Shown here in pieces: positions 26,543 to 35,301 of a stretch of 64,000 nucleotides of DNA. The notes below the pieces were generated by a model, which was not told the origin of the DNA, made no database searches, and saw nothing but the letters and a program-made list of their open reading frames with translations. A program made the translations under genes and the position numbers. Source of the stretch: CAWDAQ01 sp963800325 (GTDB lineage Bacteria; Actinomycetota; Actinomycetes; Actinomycetales; Dermatophilaceae); NCBI GenBank assembly GCA_963800325.1, contig CAWDAQ010000009.1, positions 1 through 64,000 on the forward strand. The letters are read 5' to 3'. The stretch's first letter is position 1; each line of letters begins with the position of its first letter.

Positions 26543-27508
26543 GTGACGAGCCAGCCCGACGTGTCGGTCGTCATCCCGATGCACAACGCCAGCGCAACAG
26601 TCACCCGGGTGGTCGAGTCGTTCCTGTCCGTCGACGCCTTGGACGTCGAGGTCATCGTCGTCGACGACCACTCGACCGACGACTCGGTCGCGCAGGTCAC
26701 CGCCCTGGAGCGGCCCGAGGTCCGTGTGGAGCGGTTCGAGACGAACCACGGCGCCGGGGTCGCCCGCAACCGCGGCTTCGAGCTCGCGACCGGCCGCTAC
26801 ACACTGTTCTTCGACGCCGACGACGAGCTCCACCCGACGACGTTGACGTCGGCCGTGGGTGCCCTGGACGACACCGGTGCGGACGTCGCCGTGATGTCCT
26901 ACCGCTACCGCCGGGGGGACTCCTCCGAGTTCGACGGGATGAACGTCTACGACGCGGCGACGTGGGAACGTCACGTGAGCATGCCGCGGCGGGTCGCCCG
27001 GCTGTCGGAGGTCCCGCAGTTCCTCGGCTTCTCGAACTACCCGTGGAACAAGCTCGCCCGCACCGACCACTACCGGGAGACCGGACTGCGGTACGGCGCC
27101 ACCCCGGTCCACAACGACATCCTCGGCCACTGGCTGACCCTGCTGGACGCCGAGAGCATCCTCCTGCTCGACCAGCCGCTCTGCACCCACATCGTCGGGC
27201 AGGGCGGACGCAACCTGACCAACCGGGAGAGCCGGTCCCGGCTGTCCCTCGTCGACGCGCTCGACGAGACGTACTCCGCGCTCGAGGCCCGCCCGGAGAA
27301 GCGCAACAGGTTCTCCCACCACTACTGGGACTTCGTGCTGCGGGTCTCCGGGTGGGCGACCCCGCGGATGACCCCCGAGGTCGTCGAGGAGTTCAACCTC
27401 CGCCTCCAGCGCCACATGCTCCGGATGGACCTGGCCGACTTCACCCGGATGCGGCTGCGGCGCGACGCCGGGTTGGCGAACCGCATCATCCACCGAGCCC
27501 TCGCGTGA
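26543..27508 (+). CDS. GT2 glycosyltransferase
   Basis: A 321-aa family-2 glycosyltransferase from a GTG at 26543 (GGAG upstream). DVSVVIPMHNASATVTRVV opens the nucleotide-binding fold; EVIVVDDHSTDD and TLFFDADDELHP carry the acidic metal and nucleotide contacts. The C-terminal 120 residues are helical and basic, without membrane helices. It is followed closely by a second GT2 in the same direction, so the two are likely cotranscribed. Confidence 0.87.
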   Translation: MTSQPDVSVVIPMHNASATVTRVVESFLSVDALDVEVIVVDDHSTDDSVAQVTALERPEVRVERFETNHGAGVARNRGFELATGRYTLFFDADDELHPTTLTSAVGALDDTGADVAVMSYRYRRGDSSEFDGMNVYDAATWERHVSMPRRVARLSEVPQFLGFSNYPWNKLARTDHYRETGLRYGATPVHNDILGHWLTLLDAESILLLDQPLCTHIVGQGGRNLTNRESRSRLSLVDALDETYSALEARPEKRNRFSHHYWDFVLRVSGWATPRMTPEVVEEFNLRLQRHMLRMDLADFTRMRLRRDAGLANRIIHRALA

Positions 27509-27552
27509 CGACACCGACCCGGACCGACCCGGCTGACCGAAGGGAGCCAACC

Positions 27553-28896
27553 GTGGCCGACGTGAGCATCATCGTCACCGCGTACAACATCGAGGACTAC
27601 ATCGAGCAGTGCCTCGACAGTGTGGCGGCCCAGACACTGACCGACATCGAGGTGCTCGTCGTCGACGACGGCTCGTCCGACTCGACGCCCGCCCGGATCG
27701 CCGAGTTCTGCGAGGGCGACCCGCGGTTCGTCCCCGTCCTGCTCGAGGAGAACAGCCCCGGTGGCGTCGCCACCGCGGCCAACGCCGGCCTCGACCGCGC
27801 GACCGCGCCGTGGGTCGGGTTCGTCGACGGGGACGACTACGTCGAGCCGACCATGTTCGAGAAGCTCGTCGAGGCCGCGCAGCGGTGCGGGTCCGACCTG
27901 GCGATGTGCGAGTACCAGGAGGTCGTCGACGGGACCGGCGAGCGCATGGACCCTGCGGACTCCCACCGGTGGGCCGAGCTGGGCGACCCCTGCTATGAGC
28001 TCGACGTCCACCTGCGCCGGCAGTTCCTGCGCTTCATCGCCGTGCCCTGGCGCAAGCTCTACCGCCGGCGCCTCCTCGAGGACAACGCCATCCGGTTCCC
28101 CGTGAGCGACGTGTTCTACGAGGACAACCCGTTCCACTGGTTCTCGGTGATCTCGGCCAGGTCCATCGCCCTCGTCCCGGAGGTGCTCTGCTACCACCGC
28201 GTCGCGCGACCCGGGCAGACGATGTCGACCGTCGACGCGCGGCTCTTCAACATCTTCACCCACCACGACACGATCCACACCTGGCTTGCCGGCCGGGGGG
28301 CGCTCGACGTCTACCAGACGGCGCTCATCGCCTGGGTCGTGTCCCAGATGCAGTGGATCTCGCGGCGCACGCCGCCCGACCTGCGCCGCCAGCTGTTCGA
28401 CACGCTGGTCCCGATCTTCGCGGAGTACTCCCCGGACACGGTGGCGACCGCCCTGAAGGAGAGCAACCAGGGCGTGACTGCCCAGCGGCTGAGTCAGGCG
28501 CTCGTCAAGCGGGAGTACGGGACGTTCTCGCGCACGCTCTCGAGCAAGCGCACGTCGACGAACCCGGTGGTCACGGCGGCCTACCACCTGCGCCACTCCG
28601 GCGTGCAGCACACCGCCGTCCTCACCGGCCGGTACGTGCGCAACGTCGTCCAGGCCCGCAAGATCGGCGGGACGGTCCGCAAGGTCACCCAGGTCCGGCG
28701 TGAGCCGCGCGGTCAGGACGTGATGTTCGGGCTCGTGGTCCTCCAGGAGCGGCTGCGCACCATGGAGGAGCGGCTCGGCGCGATCGAGGGTCGGCTCGCC
28801 CGCATCGAGGACCGGCTCCCGCAGGCCCCCGTCGAGGACGCCTCAGGCGTCGACGAAGAACGACGGTATGTCGGAACCGCTGCGGATCGCCTCTAG
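27553..28896 (+). CDS. GT2 glycosyltransferase with a C-terminal coiled coil
   Basis: A 447-aa protein. DVSIIVTAYNIEDYIEQCL, VLVVDDGSSDSTP and WVGFVDGDDYVEP define the GT-A domain (1-230). EDNPFHWFSVISA is the acceptor-side region. About 390-430 reads as heptads (LQERLRTMEERLGAIEGRL), a short coiled coil that could mediate oligomer or complex formation. I prefer the GTG at 27553, which has AAGGGAG 6 bases upstream; a GTG at 27505 would overlap the previous stop. Its last 54 bases overlap the convergent glf gene, so the C-terminal tail may be a late extension. Confidence 0.85.
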   Translation: MADVSIIVTAYNIEDYIEQCLDSVAAQTLTDIEVLVVDDGSSDSTPARIAEFCEGDPRFVPVLLEENSPGGVATAANAGLDRATAPWVGFVDGDDYVEPTMFEKLVEAAQRCGSDLAMCEYQEVVDGTGERMDPADSHRWAELGDPCYELDVHLRRQFLRFIAVPWRKLYRRRLLEDNAIRFPVSDVFYEDNPFHWFSVISARSIALVPEVLCYHRVARPGQTMSTVDARLFNIFTHHDTIHTWLAGRGALDVYQTALIAWVVSQMQWISRRTPPDLRRQLFDTLVPIFAEYSPDTVATALKESNQGVTAQRLSQALVKREYGTFSRTLSSKRTSTNPVVTAAYHLRHSGVQHTAVLTGRYVRNVVQARKIGGTVRKVTQVRREPRGQDVMFGLVVLQERLRTMEERLGAIEGRLARIEDRLPQAPVEDASGVDEERRYVGTAADRL

Positions 28897-29985
28897 GATC
28901 CCGTCCGCGGCGGTCAGCGCCTCCCCGATCGTCACGTCCATGTCGAGGTAGCGGTACGTGCCGAGCCGCCCGGCGAACGTCACCCCCGTCTCGGCCTTCG
29001 CGACGTCGAGGTACCGGCCGAGCAGCGACTTGTCGTTCGCGAGCCGGATCGGGTAGTAGGGGATGTCGTCCTCGCCCGCGAGGCGGCTGTACTCGCGGAA
29101 GCACACGGTGCCCTCGTGCTCCTCCCACGGTGCGAAGTGCTTGTGCTCGGCGATCCGGGTGTACGGCACCTCGAGGTCGCCGTAGTTCATGACCGAGCAG
29201 CCGACGTGGTCCCCGGTCGCCCGGATCTCCTCGAAGTCGAGGGTGCGGTACCCGAGGCGCCCGAAACGGTAGTCGAACCACGCGTCCAGCGGACCGGTCC
29301 AGATCGAGTGGTCGAACTCGCCCCGGTCCTCGGGGGTGTAGGGGGTGGACAGCCGCACGTCGATGCTCGGGTGGTCGAGGATGCCCTCGACGATCGCGGT
29401 GTAGCCGTCGCGCGGGATCGCCTGGTGCGGGTGGTTGAAGTAGGAGTCCTCGTAGCTGAACCGCAGCGGGAGCCGCTTGAGCACCGCGGCCGGGATCTCC
29501 GTCGGGGGCAGGCCCCACTGCTTGCGGGTGTAGCCGTGGAAGAACGCGTCGTAGAGCTTGCGGCCCATGAACTTCAGGGCCTGCTCCTCGAAGTTGCGCG
29601 GCTCCTCGATCGAGGTGTCGGCCTGCTCGGCGATGAAGGCCTTCGCCTCCGCCGGGTTCAGGGCCGTCTCGAACAGCTGGTTGATCGTCAGGAGGTTGAC
29701 CGGCAGCAGGTAGACCCGGCCGCCGACCGTGGTCCGGACCCGGTGGTTGTACGGCATCATGGTGCCGAACCGGTTGACGTACTCCCACACGCGCTCGTTG
29801 CCGGTGTGGAAGATGTGCGGGCCGTACCGGTGGATCATGACCTGGGTCTCGGGGTCGCGCTCGGTGTAGCAGTTGCCCGCCACGTGGTCGCGCGACTCGA
29901 AGACGACCGCCTCGTGCCCGGCCTCGGCGACCTCACGGGCGATGACCGCCCCGGAGAACCCGGCGCCCGCGATGCCGAACCTCAT
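28843..29985 (-). CDS. glf: UDP-galactopyranose mutase
   Basis: A 380-aa FAD enzyme converting UDP-galactopyranose to UDP-galactofuranose in the cytoplasm. The FAD motif GIAGAGFSGAVIAREVAEAG begins at residue 4. Further family signatures are YGPHIFHTGNERVWEYVNRF, GRKLYDAFFHGYTRKQWG and the late EYSRLAGEDDIPYYPIR. Length is normal and the start ATG at 29985 is unambiguous. It sits among glycosyl- and sulfotransferases, which argues that the locus makes a galactofuranose-containing polymer. It may alternatively serve a general actinobacterial wall arabinogalactan. Confidence 0.97.
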   Translation of the reverse strand: MRFGIAGAGFSGAVIAREVAEAGHEAVVFESRDHVAGNCYTERDPETQVMIHRYGPHIFHTGNERVWEYVNRFGTMMPYNHRVRTTVGGRVYLLPVNLLTINQLFETALNPAEAKAFIAEQADTSIEEPRNFEEQALKFMGRKLYDAFFHGYTRKQWGLPPTEIPAAVLKRLPLRFSYEDSYFNHPHQAIPRDGYTAIVEGILDHPSIDVRLSTPYTPEDRGEFDHSIWTGPLDAWFDYRFGRLGYRTLDFEEIRATGDHVGCSVMNYGDLEVPYTRIAEHKHFAPWEEHEGTVCFREYSRLAGEDDIPYYPIRLANDKSLLGRYLDVAKAETGVTFAGRLGTYRYLDMDVTIGEALTAADGILEAIRSGSDIPSFFVDA

Positions 29986-30104
29986 CGGGTGGCCGTCGCA
30001 CGGTCGTCGCCGGCGCGTCGGCGGGGGGCGTCCCAGGGATGGGGGGCAGCGGTTCGCGTCGTCATCACGGCGGCCACCCTAGTCACCCCGGGTGAACGCC
30101 CGGC

Positions 30105-30110
30105 TACACT
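30105..30110 (+). promoter_or_regulatory. Possible -10 box for a leaderless transcript
   Basis: TACACT lies 7 bases before the GTG start of the next glycosyltransferase. That spacing would place transcription initiation at or next to the start codon, and there is no purine-rich ribosome site in between except GGCGG. Leaderless mRNAs are common in actinobacteria, so this is a plausible reading, not a proven one. Confidence 0.4.
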
Positions 30111-30117
30111 CCGGCGG

Positions 30118-31047
30118 GTGTCCGAGATCCCCGCCGTCACGGCCGTGGGCCACGCGGCCCGACCGCGCTGGTCCGTCGTCATACCGGTCCACAACTGCTC
30201 CGGCTACCTGGCCGCGGCGCTGCCCGAGGTCGTCGCCCAGCTGGGGTCCCGCGACGACGCGGAGATCATCGTCGTCGACGACAACTCGGGCGACGACCCG
30301 GGCGAGGTCGTCGAACGGCTCGGCGGCGACCGGGTGCGGTACAGCCCGAACCCCGATCACCTGGGCGCCATCGGCACGTTCAACCGCTGCCTCGCGCTCG
30401 CCTCCGGGGAGCTGGTCCACCTGCTCCACGGCGACGACGCCGTCCTGCCCGGGTTCTACGCGACCATGGAGGAGGCGCTGGCCGATCCGGCCGCGGTCGC
30501 AGCCATCTGCCGGGCCAACGACGTCGACGCCGACGGCGCCACCCGCTACGTCACCCGCTCCTACCGCAACGGGACCGGGGTCTGGGAGGACGCCCTCGAG
30601 ACGATGGCCGCCTCGAACCGGGTGCGGGCCCCGGGGATCGTCGTGCGCCGCTCGGCCTACGAGGCCGTCGGGGGGTACCGGACCGATCTGCCGCACGCGG
30701 CCGATTGGGAGATGTGGACCCGGCTGGCCGCCCACGGCCCGGTGGTGTTCGTCGACGAGGTGCTCGCCTGCTACCGGAAGCACGACGCCTCGGACAGCTC
30801 GGCCCGGGTCAAGACCGGCGAGAACGTCCGGGAGCGGGTGACGGCGATCGGCGTGCTGGGGGGGTACGTCCCGCAGAGCCGTCGGGCCGCGGTCGTCCGG
30901 CGGGCCCTGGCGTACTCGGCCGTCTTCGCGGCCCGCACGGCGGTGAAGCTCGCCCGGGCGGGCGAGTGGTCCGCCGCCGGGCGCCAGGGGTGGGAGGCCG
31001 CCCGCTGCGCGTCGAAGGTCCCGCAGCGGGTCGCCGTCGAGCGGTAG
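30118..31047 (+). CDS. GT2 glycosyltransferase
   Basis: A 309-aa GT-A glycosyltransferase. WSVVIPVHNCSGYLAAAL, AEIIVVDDNSGDDPGE and LVHLLHGDDAVLPGF give the family core; the acidic motif is GDD rather than DxD. ADWEMWTRLAAHGPVVFVDE is the acceptor-binding region. The GTG at 30118 is the first start close to the domain, with a -10-like box just before it. It diverges from glf. The C-terminal 60 residues are basic and helical. Confidence 0.87.
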   Translation: MSEIPAVTAVGHAARPRWSVVIPVHNCSGYLAAALPEVVAQLGSRDDAEIIVVDDNSGDDPGEVVERLGGDRVRYSPNPDHLGAIGTFNRCLALASGELVHLLHGDDAVLPGFYATMEEALADPAAVAAICRANDVDADGATRYVTRSYRNGTGVWEDALETMAASNRVRAPGIVVRRSAYEAVGGYRTDLPHAADWEMWTRLAAHGPVVFVDEVLACYRKHDASDSSARVKTGENVRERVTAIGVLGGYVPQSRRAAVVRRALAYSAVFAARTAVKLARAGEWSAAGRQGWEAARCASKVPQRVAVER

Positions 31048-31054
31048 GTCCGGC

Positions 31055-32260
31055 TCACTCCCCGTTCCGGTCCCCCCGCCACCCGCGGACGCGGCGAGCG
31101 GCCCGGAGGACCTCGTCGCCGAGGGGGATCCGCCTGACGCGGTCGCTGAGGTGCTCCTTCGGCTCCGGCTCCTTGGCCTTCTTCTTCGGGCCGAGGAACG
31201 GCCCCCGCCCGTTCCCCGCCGAGACCGTCCCGACGACCGCCTCGACGGCGATGTCCATGGGGATCGTGTCGAAGGCGGGGTACTCGCCGTCCACCGTGAT
31301 CGCGACGGGTGCGTGGAGCGCCGCGAGGTCGCCGACGATCTGCACCTTGCTCTCGGCGAGACGGTCGGCGACCTCCTTGCCGTAGGCCGTGGTGCGCTCG
31401 GCCGCCCAGGTCGGCAGCGTGATCGTGCGATCACTGCCGGGGAACTCGGTGCGCAGGAGACGCGCCACGGCGCCGCGCCGGTACGCGAGGGCGTACTCGG
31501 GGAACGGCGTGTTGTTCTTCTTGAAGATGACGTTCTGGCGCCGGAAGAACTCGGCCTCGACCGCCGACAGCGACCGGTTCGCGTGGCCCCCGCCCGCGGT
31601 GGTGTCCTCGAGCATCCCGGCAGGCAGGCCGAGGAGGTGCTCCAACGACGAGGGCACCTGGGACGGGTTCGCCTTGTCGGCGATGACGACCGTGACCCGG
31701 TCGGGGCCGAGGAGTCGCTCCCACCGCTCGACGATCCCCGCCTGGTCGAACTGGCGCTCCCAGCGCGTGGCGAGCCGCGTGCCTGGCGGGGCCTCCAGCG
31801 CCTTGACGAGCCACTGGTCGAACGGCCGGGTCGCGGCCCCGTCCTTGACGATCTCCTGCCAGTACGAGCCGACCATCCCCGACAGGGGGCGCAGGGTGAT
31901 GGCGACGTGGGTGCGCTCGCCGAGGGCGTCGATGAAGCGCTGGGCCGTCCGGTCGTCCGCCTCGCAGATCCACTCGTGGTTGATGAAGATCCGATTGGTC
32001 TCGTCGGCCTCGATCTCCTCCATGAGCTCCTGCCACGTCTCCAGGTCGGGGAGCTCGCCCTCCCGCGTGACGCCCATGAACGCGGCGACCGGGGTGAAGT
32101 GGTTCAGGCCGTTGCCCGGGTAGCGGACCCCGTGGGCGAGGAGCTTCTTCCGCCGCTTCTGGGCCGCCCGCTGGACGGCCGTCGTCCCCGACTTCATGGG
32201 CCCGATGTGCATCAGGCGCGCACGCTCGGGGACGGGCAGCAGGGAGGAGGGTTCCAGCAT
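31055..32260 (-). CDS. Sulfotransferase-family protein
   Basis: A 401-aa protein with the PAPS 5'-phosphosulfate motif RLMHIGPMKSGTTAVQRAA near residue 15 and a 3'-site in HVAITLRPLSGMVGSYWQE. NHFTPVAAFMGV and the late NRSLSAVEAEFFRRQN resemble another sulfotransferase gene downstream on the same strand. The C-terminal 45 residues (GPKKKAKEPEPKEHLSDRV and beyond) are strongly basic and could bind a polyanionic glycan or the membrane surface. The ATG at 32260 begins the recognisable domain; longer frames are shadow sequence. Confidence 0.85.
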   Translation of the reverse strand: MLEPSSLLPVPERARLMHIGPMKSGTTAVQRAAQKRRKKLLAHGVRYPGNGLNHFTPVAAFMGVTREGELPDLETWQELMEEIEADETNRIFINHEWICEADDRTAQRFIDALGERTHVAITLRPLSGMVGSYWQEIVKDGAATRPFDQWLVKALEAPPGTRLATRWERQFDQAGIVERWERLLGPDRVTVVIADKANPSQVPSSLEHLLGLPAGMLEDTTAGGGHANRSLSAVEAEFFRRQNVIFKKNNTPFPEYALAYRRGAVARLLRTEFPGSDRTITLPTWAAERTTAYGKEVADRLAESKVQIVGDLAALHAPVAITVDGEYPAFDTIPMDIAVEAVVGTVSAGNGRGPFLGPKKKAKEPEPKEHLSDRVRRIPLGDEVLRAARRVRGWRGDRNGE

Positions 32261-32348
32261 GTCGTGAGGGTAGCAACGGGGCGGGTCCGGCACGGGCGCC
32301 CGCGCGAGGCCCGGCTCAGGTCCCGTCCCCGCGTCGCCGCCCGCGGCC

Positions 32349-33398
32349 TCAGGTCGCGCTCTGCGTCGGGACGTCCCCGGAGGTGCTCGCGAACTCGACC
32401 GCGGCGGCGATCTCCGCCGAGAGGTCCATCGCGGCGTCGACGTGCTGCACGTTCGGGACCGTCCGGTACTTCTCCCAGTCGGGCTCCAGGTCCGACGCCT
32501 CGAGGTCTGGTCGGCGGGCGACGAGGTCAGCGTTGCCGTCGGCGAACCGCTCGTGGACGGTGGTGGCGACGTCGAGGCCGACCTGGAGACGCTCCGAGGT
32601 GGGGAGCCCGGCGAGCAGGGCCTTGAACCGCTTCGGTCCGAGGCGCTTGTCCACCCCGTGCTCGACGAGGGCGTTGGAGACCGCGATCGCACGCCAGCCG
32701 AGCGCCTCGTTGGCGCGCAGCGGGCCGCTGAGGGTCTCCGGATCGAGCCCGAGCAGGTCGGTGACGACCGCGCTCATGTCGGGCCTGCGCCGGAACGGGA
32801 CCGTCCTGACGTTCTCCGCACCGAAGACTCGCTCCCACAGCGCGACGCTGCCCGAGAGGTCGTACAGCGGGTTCTTGGGGCCAACGGCGCCGCGGGTGAA
32901 CCACTGGCTCGTCACCACCTTGCCGAGCCTGGCGGCCTGGGAGGAGTTCGAGACCAGCAGGTCGATCTGCGGTCGGACGTGGACGACGACGGTGACCTCG
33001 TCGCCGACCCTCGACACGAGGTCCTTGGCCCGGCGGACCATCGACTCCGAGACCAACCGGGAGTACAGGTGCTCGTTGGAGACGAGGACGGCGCTGGGGC
33101 GCACCGAGGTCACCTCGTTCGAGAAGGCGGTCTCGAGCTCGGCCCGGAACCTCTCGAGCTCCTCCGGGGTGGTCACCGAGTTCCGCCGGCTGAGCCGGTC
33201 GCCGTCGACGAAGTCGGCGGAGTAGACCATCGCCTTGATGTGGTTGACCGGCCCCAGGGATCGCGGGTAGAGCACCCCCTGCCTCCGGAGGGCCTTCCGG
33301 TTCTGGGCACACCAGGCCTGGAAGGACGTCGTCCCCGTCTTCGGGGTCCCGATGTGGAGGTAGACGTGCGGCGCCGTCCTGTCGCTCACGGTGCTCAT
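32349..33398 (-). CDS. Sulfotransferase-family protein
   Basis: A 349-aa protein with PAPS-binding YLHIGTPKTGTTSFQAWCAQ at 13-32 and the 3'-phosphate region VVVHVRPQIDLLVSNSSQ. The start ATG at 33398 follows GAGAGGATCG. It has the same layout as its downstream neighbour (about 90 bp away), suggesting tandem duplication and divergence for different acceptors. No signal peptide or membrane helix, so sulfation is cytoplasmic. Confidence 0.87.
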   Translation of the reverse strand: MSTVSDRTAPHVYLHIGTPKTGTTSFQAWCAQNRKALRRQGVLYPRSLGPVNHIKAMVYSADFVDGDRLSRRNSVTTPEELERFRAELETAFSNEVTSVRPSAVLVSNEHLYSRLVSESMVRRAKDLVSRVGDEVTVVVHVRPQIDLLVSNSSQAARLGKVVTSQWFTRGAVGPKNPLYDLSGSVALWERVFGAENVRTVPFRRRPDMSAVVTDLLGLDPETLSGPLRANEALGWRAIAVSNALVEHGVDKRLGPKRFKALLAGLPTSERLQVGLDVATTVHERFADGNADLVARRPDLEASDLEPDWEKYRTVPNVQHVDAAMDLSAEIAAAVEFASTSGDVPTQSAT

Positions 33399-33549
33399 CG
33401 ATCCTCTCGTCGAACGTGGCCCGACCGTACCGGACCCGTGACGACCGGCACCCGACCCCCACGGCCTGGTCGACCGAGGTCACGGCACCGCGACGGCGCG
33501 CACGGGACTGAGACACCGACCGCCGAGCCGCCGCCCCGCCCGCACGCGC

Positions 33550-34281
33550 TCAGACCGTGGCGTCGAGGCGGGCACGCGGCGCCTCGCCGGGGACCAGCCC
33601 CTCGGTGACCGGGGACGGCGTGAACCCCTTGACGACAAGCCAGACCCCGAGCGAGAGCTCCCACGCAGCCACCGGGAGCGCCGCGAGTCCGGCCACGGGG
33701 TCGATCCCCTGCTGAAGGACGCCGAACAGCTGCGCGAACGTGGCGGTGATGAGCAGCGGCGCCCCCACCAGCCCCACCACGGGGATGACGCGGGGCACCA
33801 GTCGGGACCGGTACAGCAGGGTCCCGAGCAGCAGGGCGTTGAAGCCGGGCATGAGGCTCTGCCCGAGCGTGAACGCCCAGGTGTAGACCGCCACGTGTGA
33901 CGCGCCGACCGTGACGAGCGATGCCGCGCCCGCCCCGGCCGCCCCCGCGAGGTCCTCCTTCAGGCTGACCAGGGAGAGGAGGCTGACGACACCCGTGAAG
34001 ATCATCGCGGCCTCGAGGGTCCGGGTGGCGACGAAGCCCAGGGCCATGCCCTCGTGCTGGCGCCTGACCACCGGGTACAGCGTGACGGCGGTGCCGATGC
34101 CGGCGAGGGCGACGATCACCTCGAGGAAGCCTCCCCAGAGCAGGCCGGTGTCCCCGCCCGTGCCGGTGACGAAGTCCGTCTGGGTCTTCACGGGCCCGTA
34201 CAGGACGAGGGTGGGGACGGAGACGAAGGTGAGCAGGTAGAAGAGGCCCGCGACGAGCGCGGTCCGTCTGAGTGGGGTCAT
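33550..34281 (-). CDS. DUF4386-family integral membrane protein
   Basis: A 243-aa membrane protein with about six hydrophobic segments, starting TALVAGLFYLLTFVSVPTLV and including FLEVIVALAGIGTAVTLYPV, AMIFTGVVSLLSLV and VIPVVGLVGAPLLITATFAQ. The order of segments and the N-terminal RTALVAGLFYLLTF agree with the DUF4386 family, whose function is unknown. The ATG at 34281 follows AAAGGA. It is divergent from a TetR gene and the intervening DNA carries two palindromes, so it is probably the TetR target. Confidence 0.8.
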   Translation of the reverse strand: MTPLRRTALVAGLFYLLTFVSVPTLVLYGPVKTQTDFVTGTGGDTGLLWGGFLEVIVALAGIGTAVTLYPVVRRQHEGMALGFVATRTLEAAMIFTGVVSLLSLVSLKEDLAGAAGAGAASLVTVGASHVAVYTWAFTLGQSLMPGFNALLLGTLLYRSRLVPRVIPVVGLVGAPLLITATFAQLFGVLQQGIDPVAGLAALPVAAWELSLGVWLVVKGFTPSPVTEGLVPGEAPRARLDATV

Positions 34282-34347
34282 CGGAGGTCCTTTCGGCGAC
34301 GAACGGCCGGGCACGACGTGGACGCCCCCCTCTCCGGCGACGGCAAG

Positions 34348-34392
34348 GTATACGGCGTACACCTACCCGTGGCTTCAGTGTACTCTGTACAC
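34348..34392. promoter_or_regulatory. Two TetR-type operators, GTRTAC-N3-GTACAC
   Basis: The region between the DUF4386 gene and the divergent TetR gene holds two palindromes. GTATACGGCGTACAC (34348-34362) has one mismatch and GTGTACTCTGTACAC (34378-34392) is perfect. Their centres are 30 bp apart, nearly three helical turns. Binding by the adjacent TetR would repress both genes. Confidence 0.75.
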
Positions 34393-34439
34393 CCCGATAT
34401 CGTTCCCCCCGGAAAGCCCCCTCGTGCCCAGGAGGCTGC

Positions 34440-35198
34440 GTGTCCCCGACGAGCGGCCGTCCCGACCGGCCGAGGGTCCGACGGCCTCGGGCCCGGCTCA
34501 ACCGGGACCGCGTCCTGCGCACCGCCGTCGCGTTCGCCGACGGCAACGGCATCGACGCGCTGAGCATGCGCAACCTGGCCCAGGAGCTGGGTGTCGTGCC
34601 GATGGCGCTCTACAAGCACGTCGCCAACCGGGAGGAGCTCCTCGACGGCATGGTCGGCGTCATCGTGGACGAGATCGCCCTGGCCGACGACGGGGGCCCC
34701 TGGAAGGCGAGCGTGCGCGCGCAGGCCCTCTCGGCGCGCGAGGCCGTCCTGCGCCACCCCTGGGCCAGGGGCGTCATCGAGTCGCGCTCGCCCACAACCG
34801 CGCCCGTCCTCGCCTACATGGACTCGATGGCCGGGCTGTTCCGGTCCGGAGGGTTCTCCGTCGACCTCACCCACCACGTCATGCACGCCTTCGGCTTCCG
34901 GATGTGGGGCTTCAGCCAGGAGATGTTCGATGCCGCCGTGGACGGCAGGCCGGACGTGGGGGACGCGGAGCTGAGCGCGCTCGCCGACCGGTACCCCCAC
35001 ATCCTCTCCATCGCGATGGAGGTCGAGGACCGCGCCGGCCCCTTCGGGGAGGGCGGCTGCGACGCCCGGTTCGAGTTCGAGTTCGCGTTGGACGTGCTCC
35101 TGGACGGGTTCGAACGCCTGCTGCGGCAGGGGTGGTCATCCTCTGCCCCGAGCCCGGGCCGTGCCGGGGATCCGCCGCTGCGCGGGGCGGCGACCTGA
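34440..35198 (+). CDS. TetR-family transcriptional regulator
   Basis: A 252-aa regulator with a TetR N-terminal helix-turn-helix: LNRDRVLRTAVAFADGNGID and NLAQELGVVPMALYKHVANR. The C-terminal ligand domain has the TetR_C form found in tetracycline-type repressors (HPWARGVIESRSPTTAPVLA, ALDVLLDGFERLL). The GTG at 34440 has AGGAGG at 34430-34435. It diverges from the DUF4386 gene across two palindromes. The last codons run into a 16-bp tandem repeat, so the C-terminal tail may vary between strains. Confidence 0.9.
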   Translation: MSPTSGRPDRPRVRRPRARLNRDRVLRTAVAFADGNGIDALSMRNLAQELGVVPMALYKHVANREELLDGMVGVIVDEIALADDGGPWKASVRAQALSAREAVLRHPWARGVIESRSPTTAPVLAYMDSMAGLFRSGGFSVDLTHHVMHAFGFRMWGFSQEMFDAAVDGRPDVGDAELSALADRYPHILSIAMEVEDRAGPFGEGGCDARFEFEFALDVLLDGFERLLRQGWSSSAPSPGRAGDPPLRGAAT

Positions 35199-35251
35199 CG
35201 GGGCGACGACCTGACGGGGCGGCGACCTGACGGGGCGACGACCTGACGGGT
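35188..35251. repeat. 16-bp tandem repeat, four units
   Basis: GACCTGACGGGG starts at 35192, 35208, 35224 and 35240, a 16-bp period; the last base differs in the fourth copy. The first unit contains the TetR stop codon. Slippage here could change the length of the intergenic spacer. Confidence 0.85.
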
Positions 35252-35301
35252 GGTGGAGGGCGCGCCCGGGCGGCGGTCCGGCCGAGGTGACCGGGCCGGT
35301 G

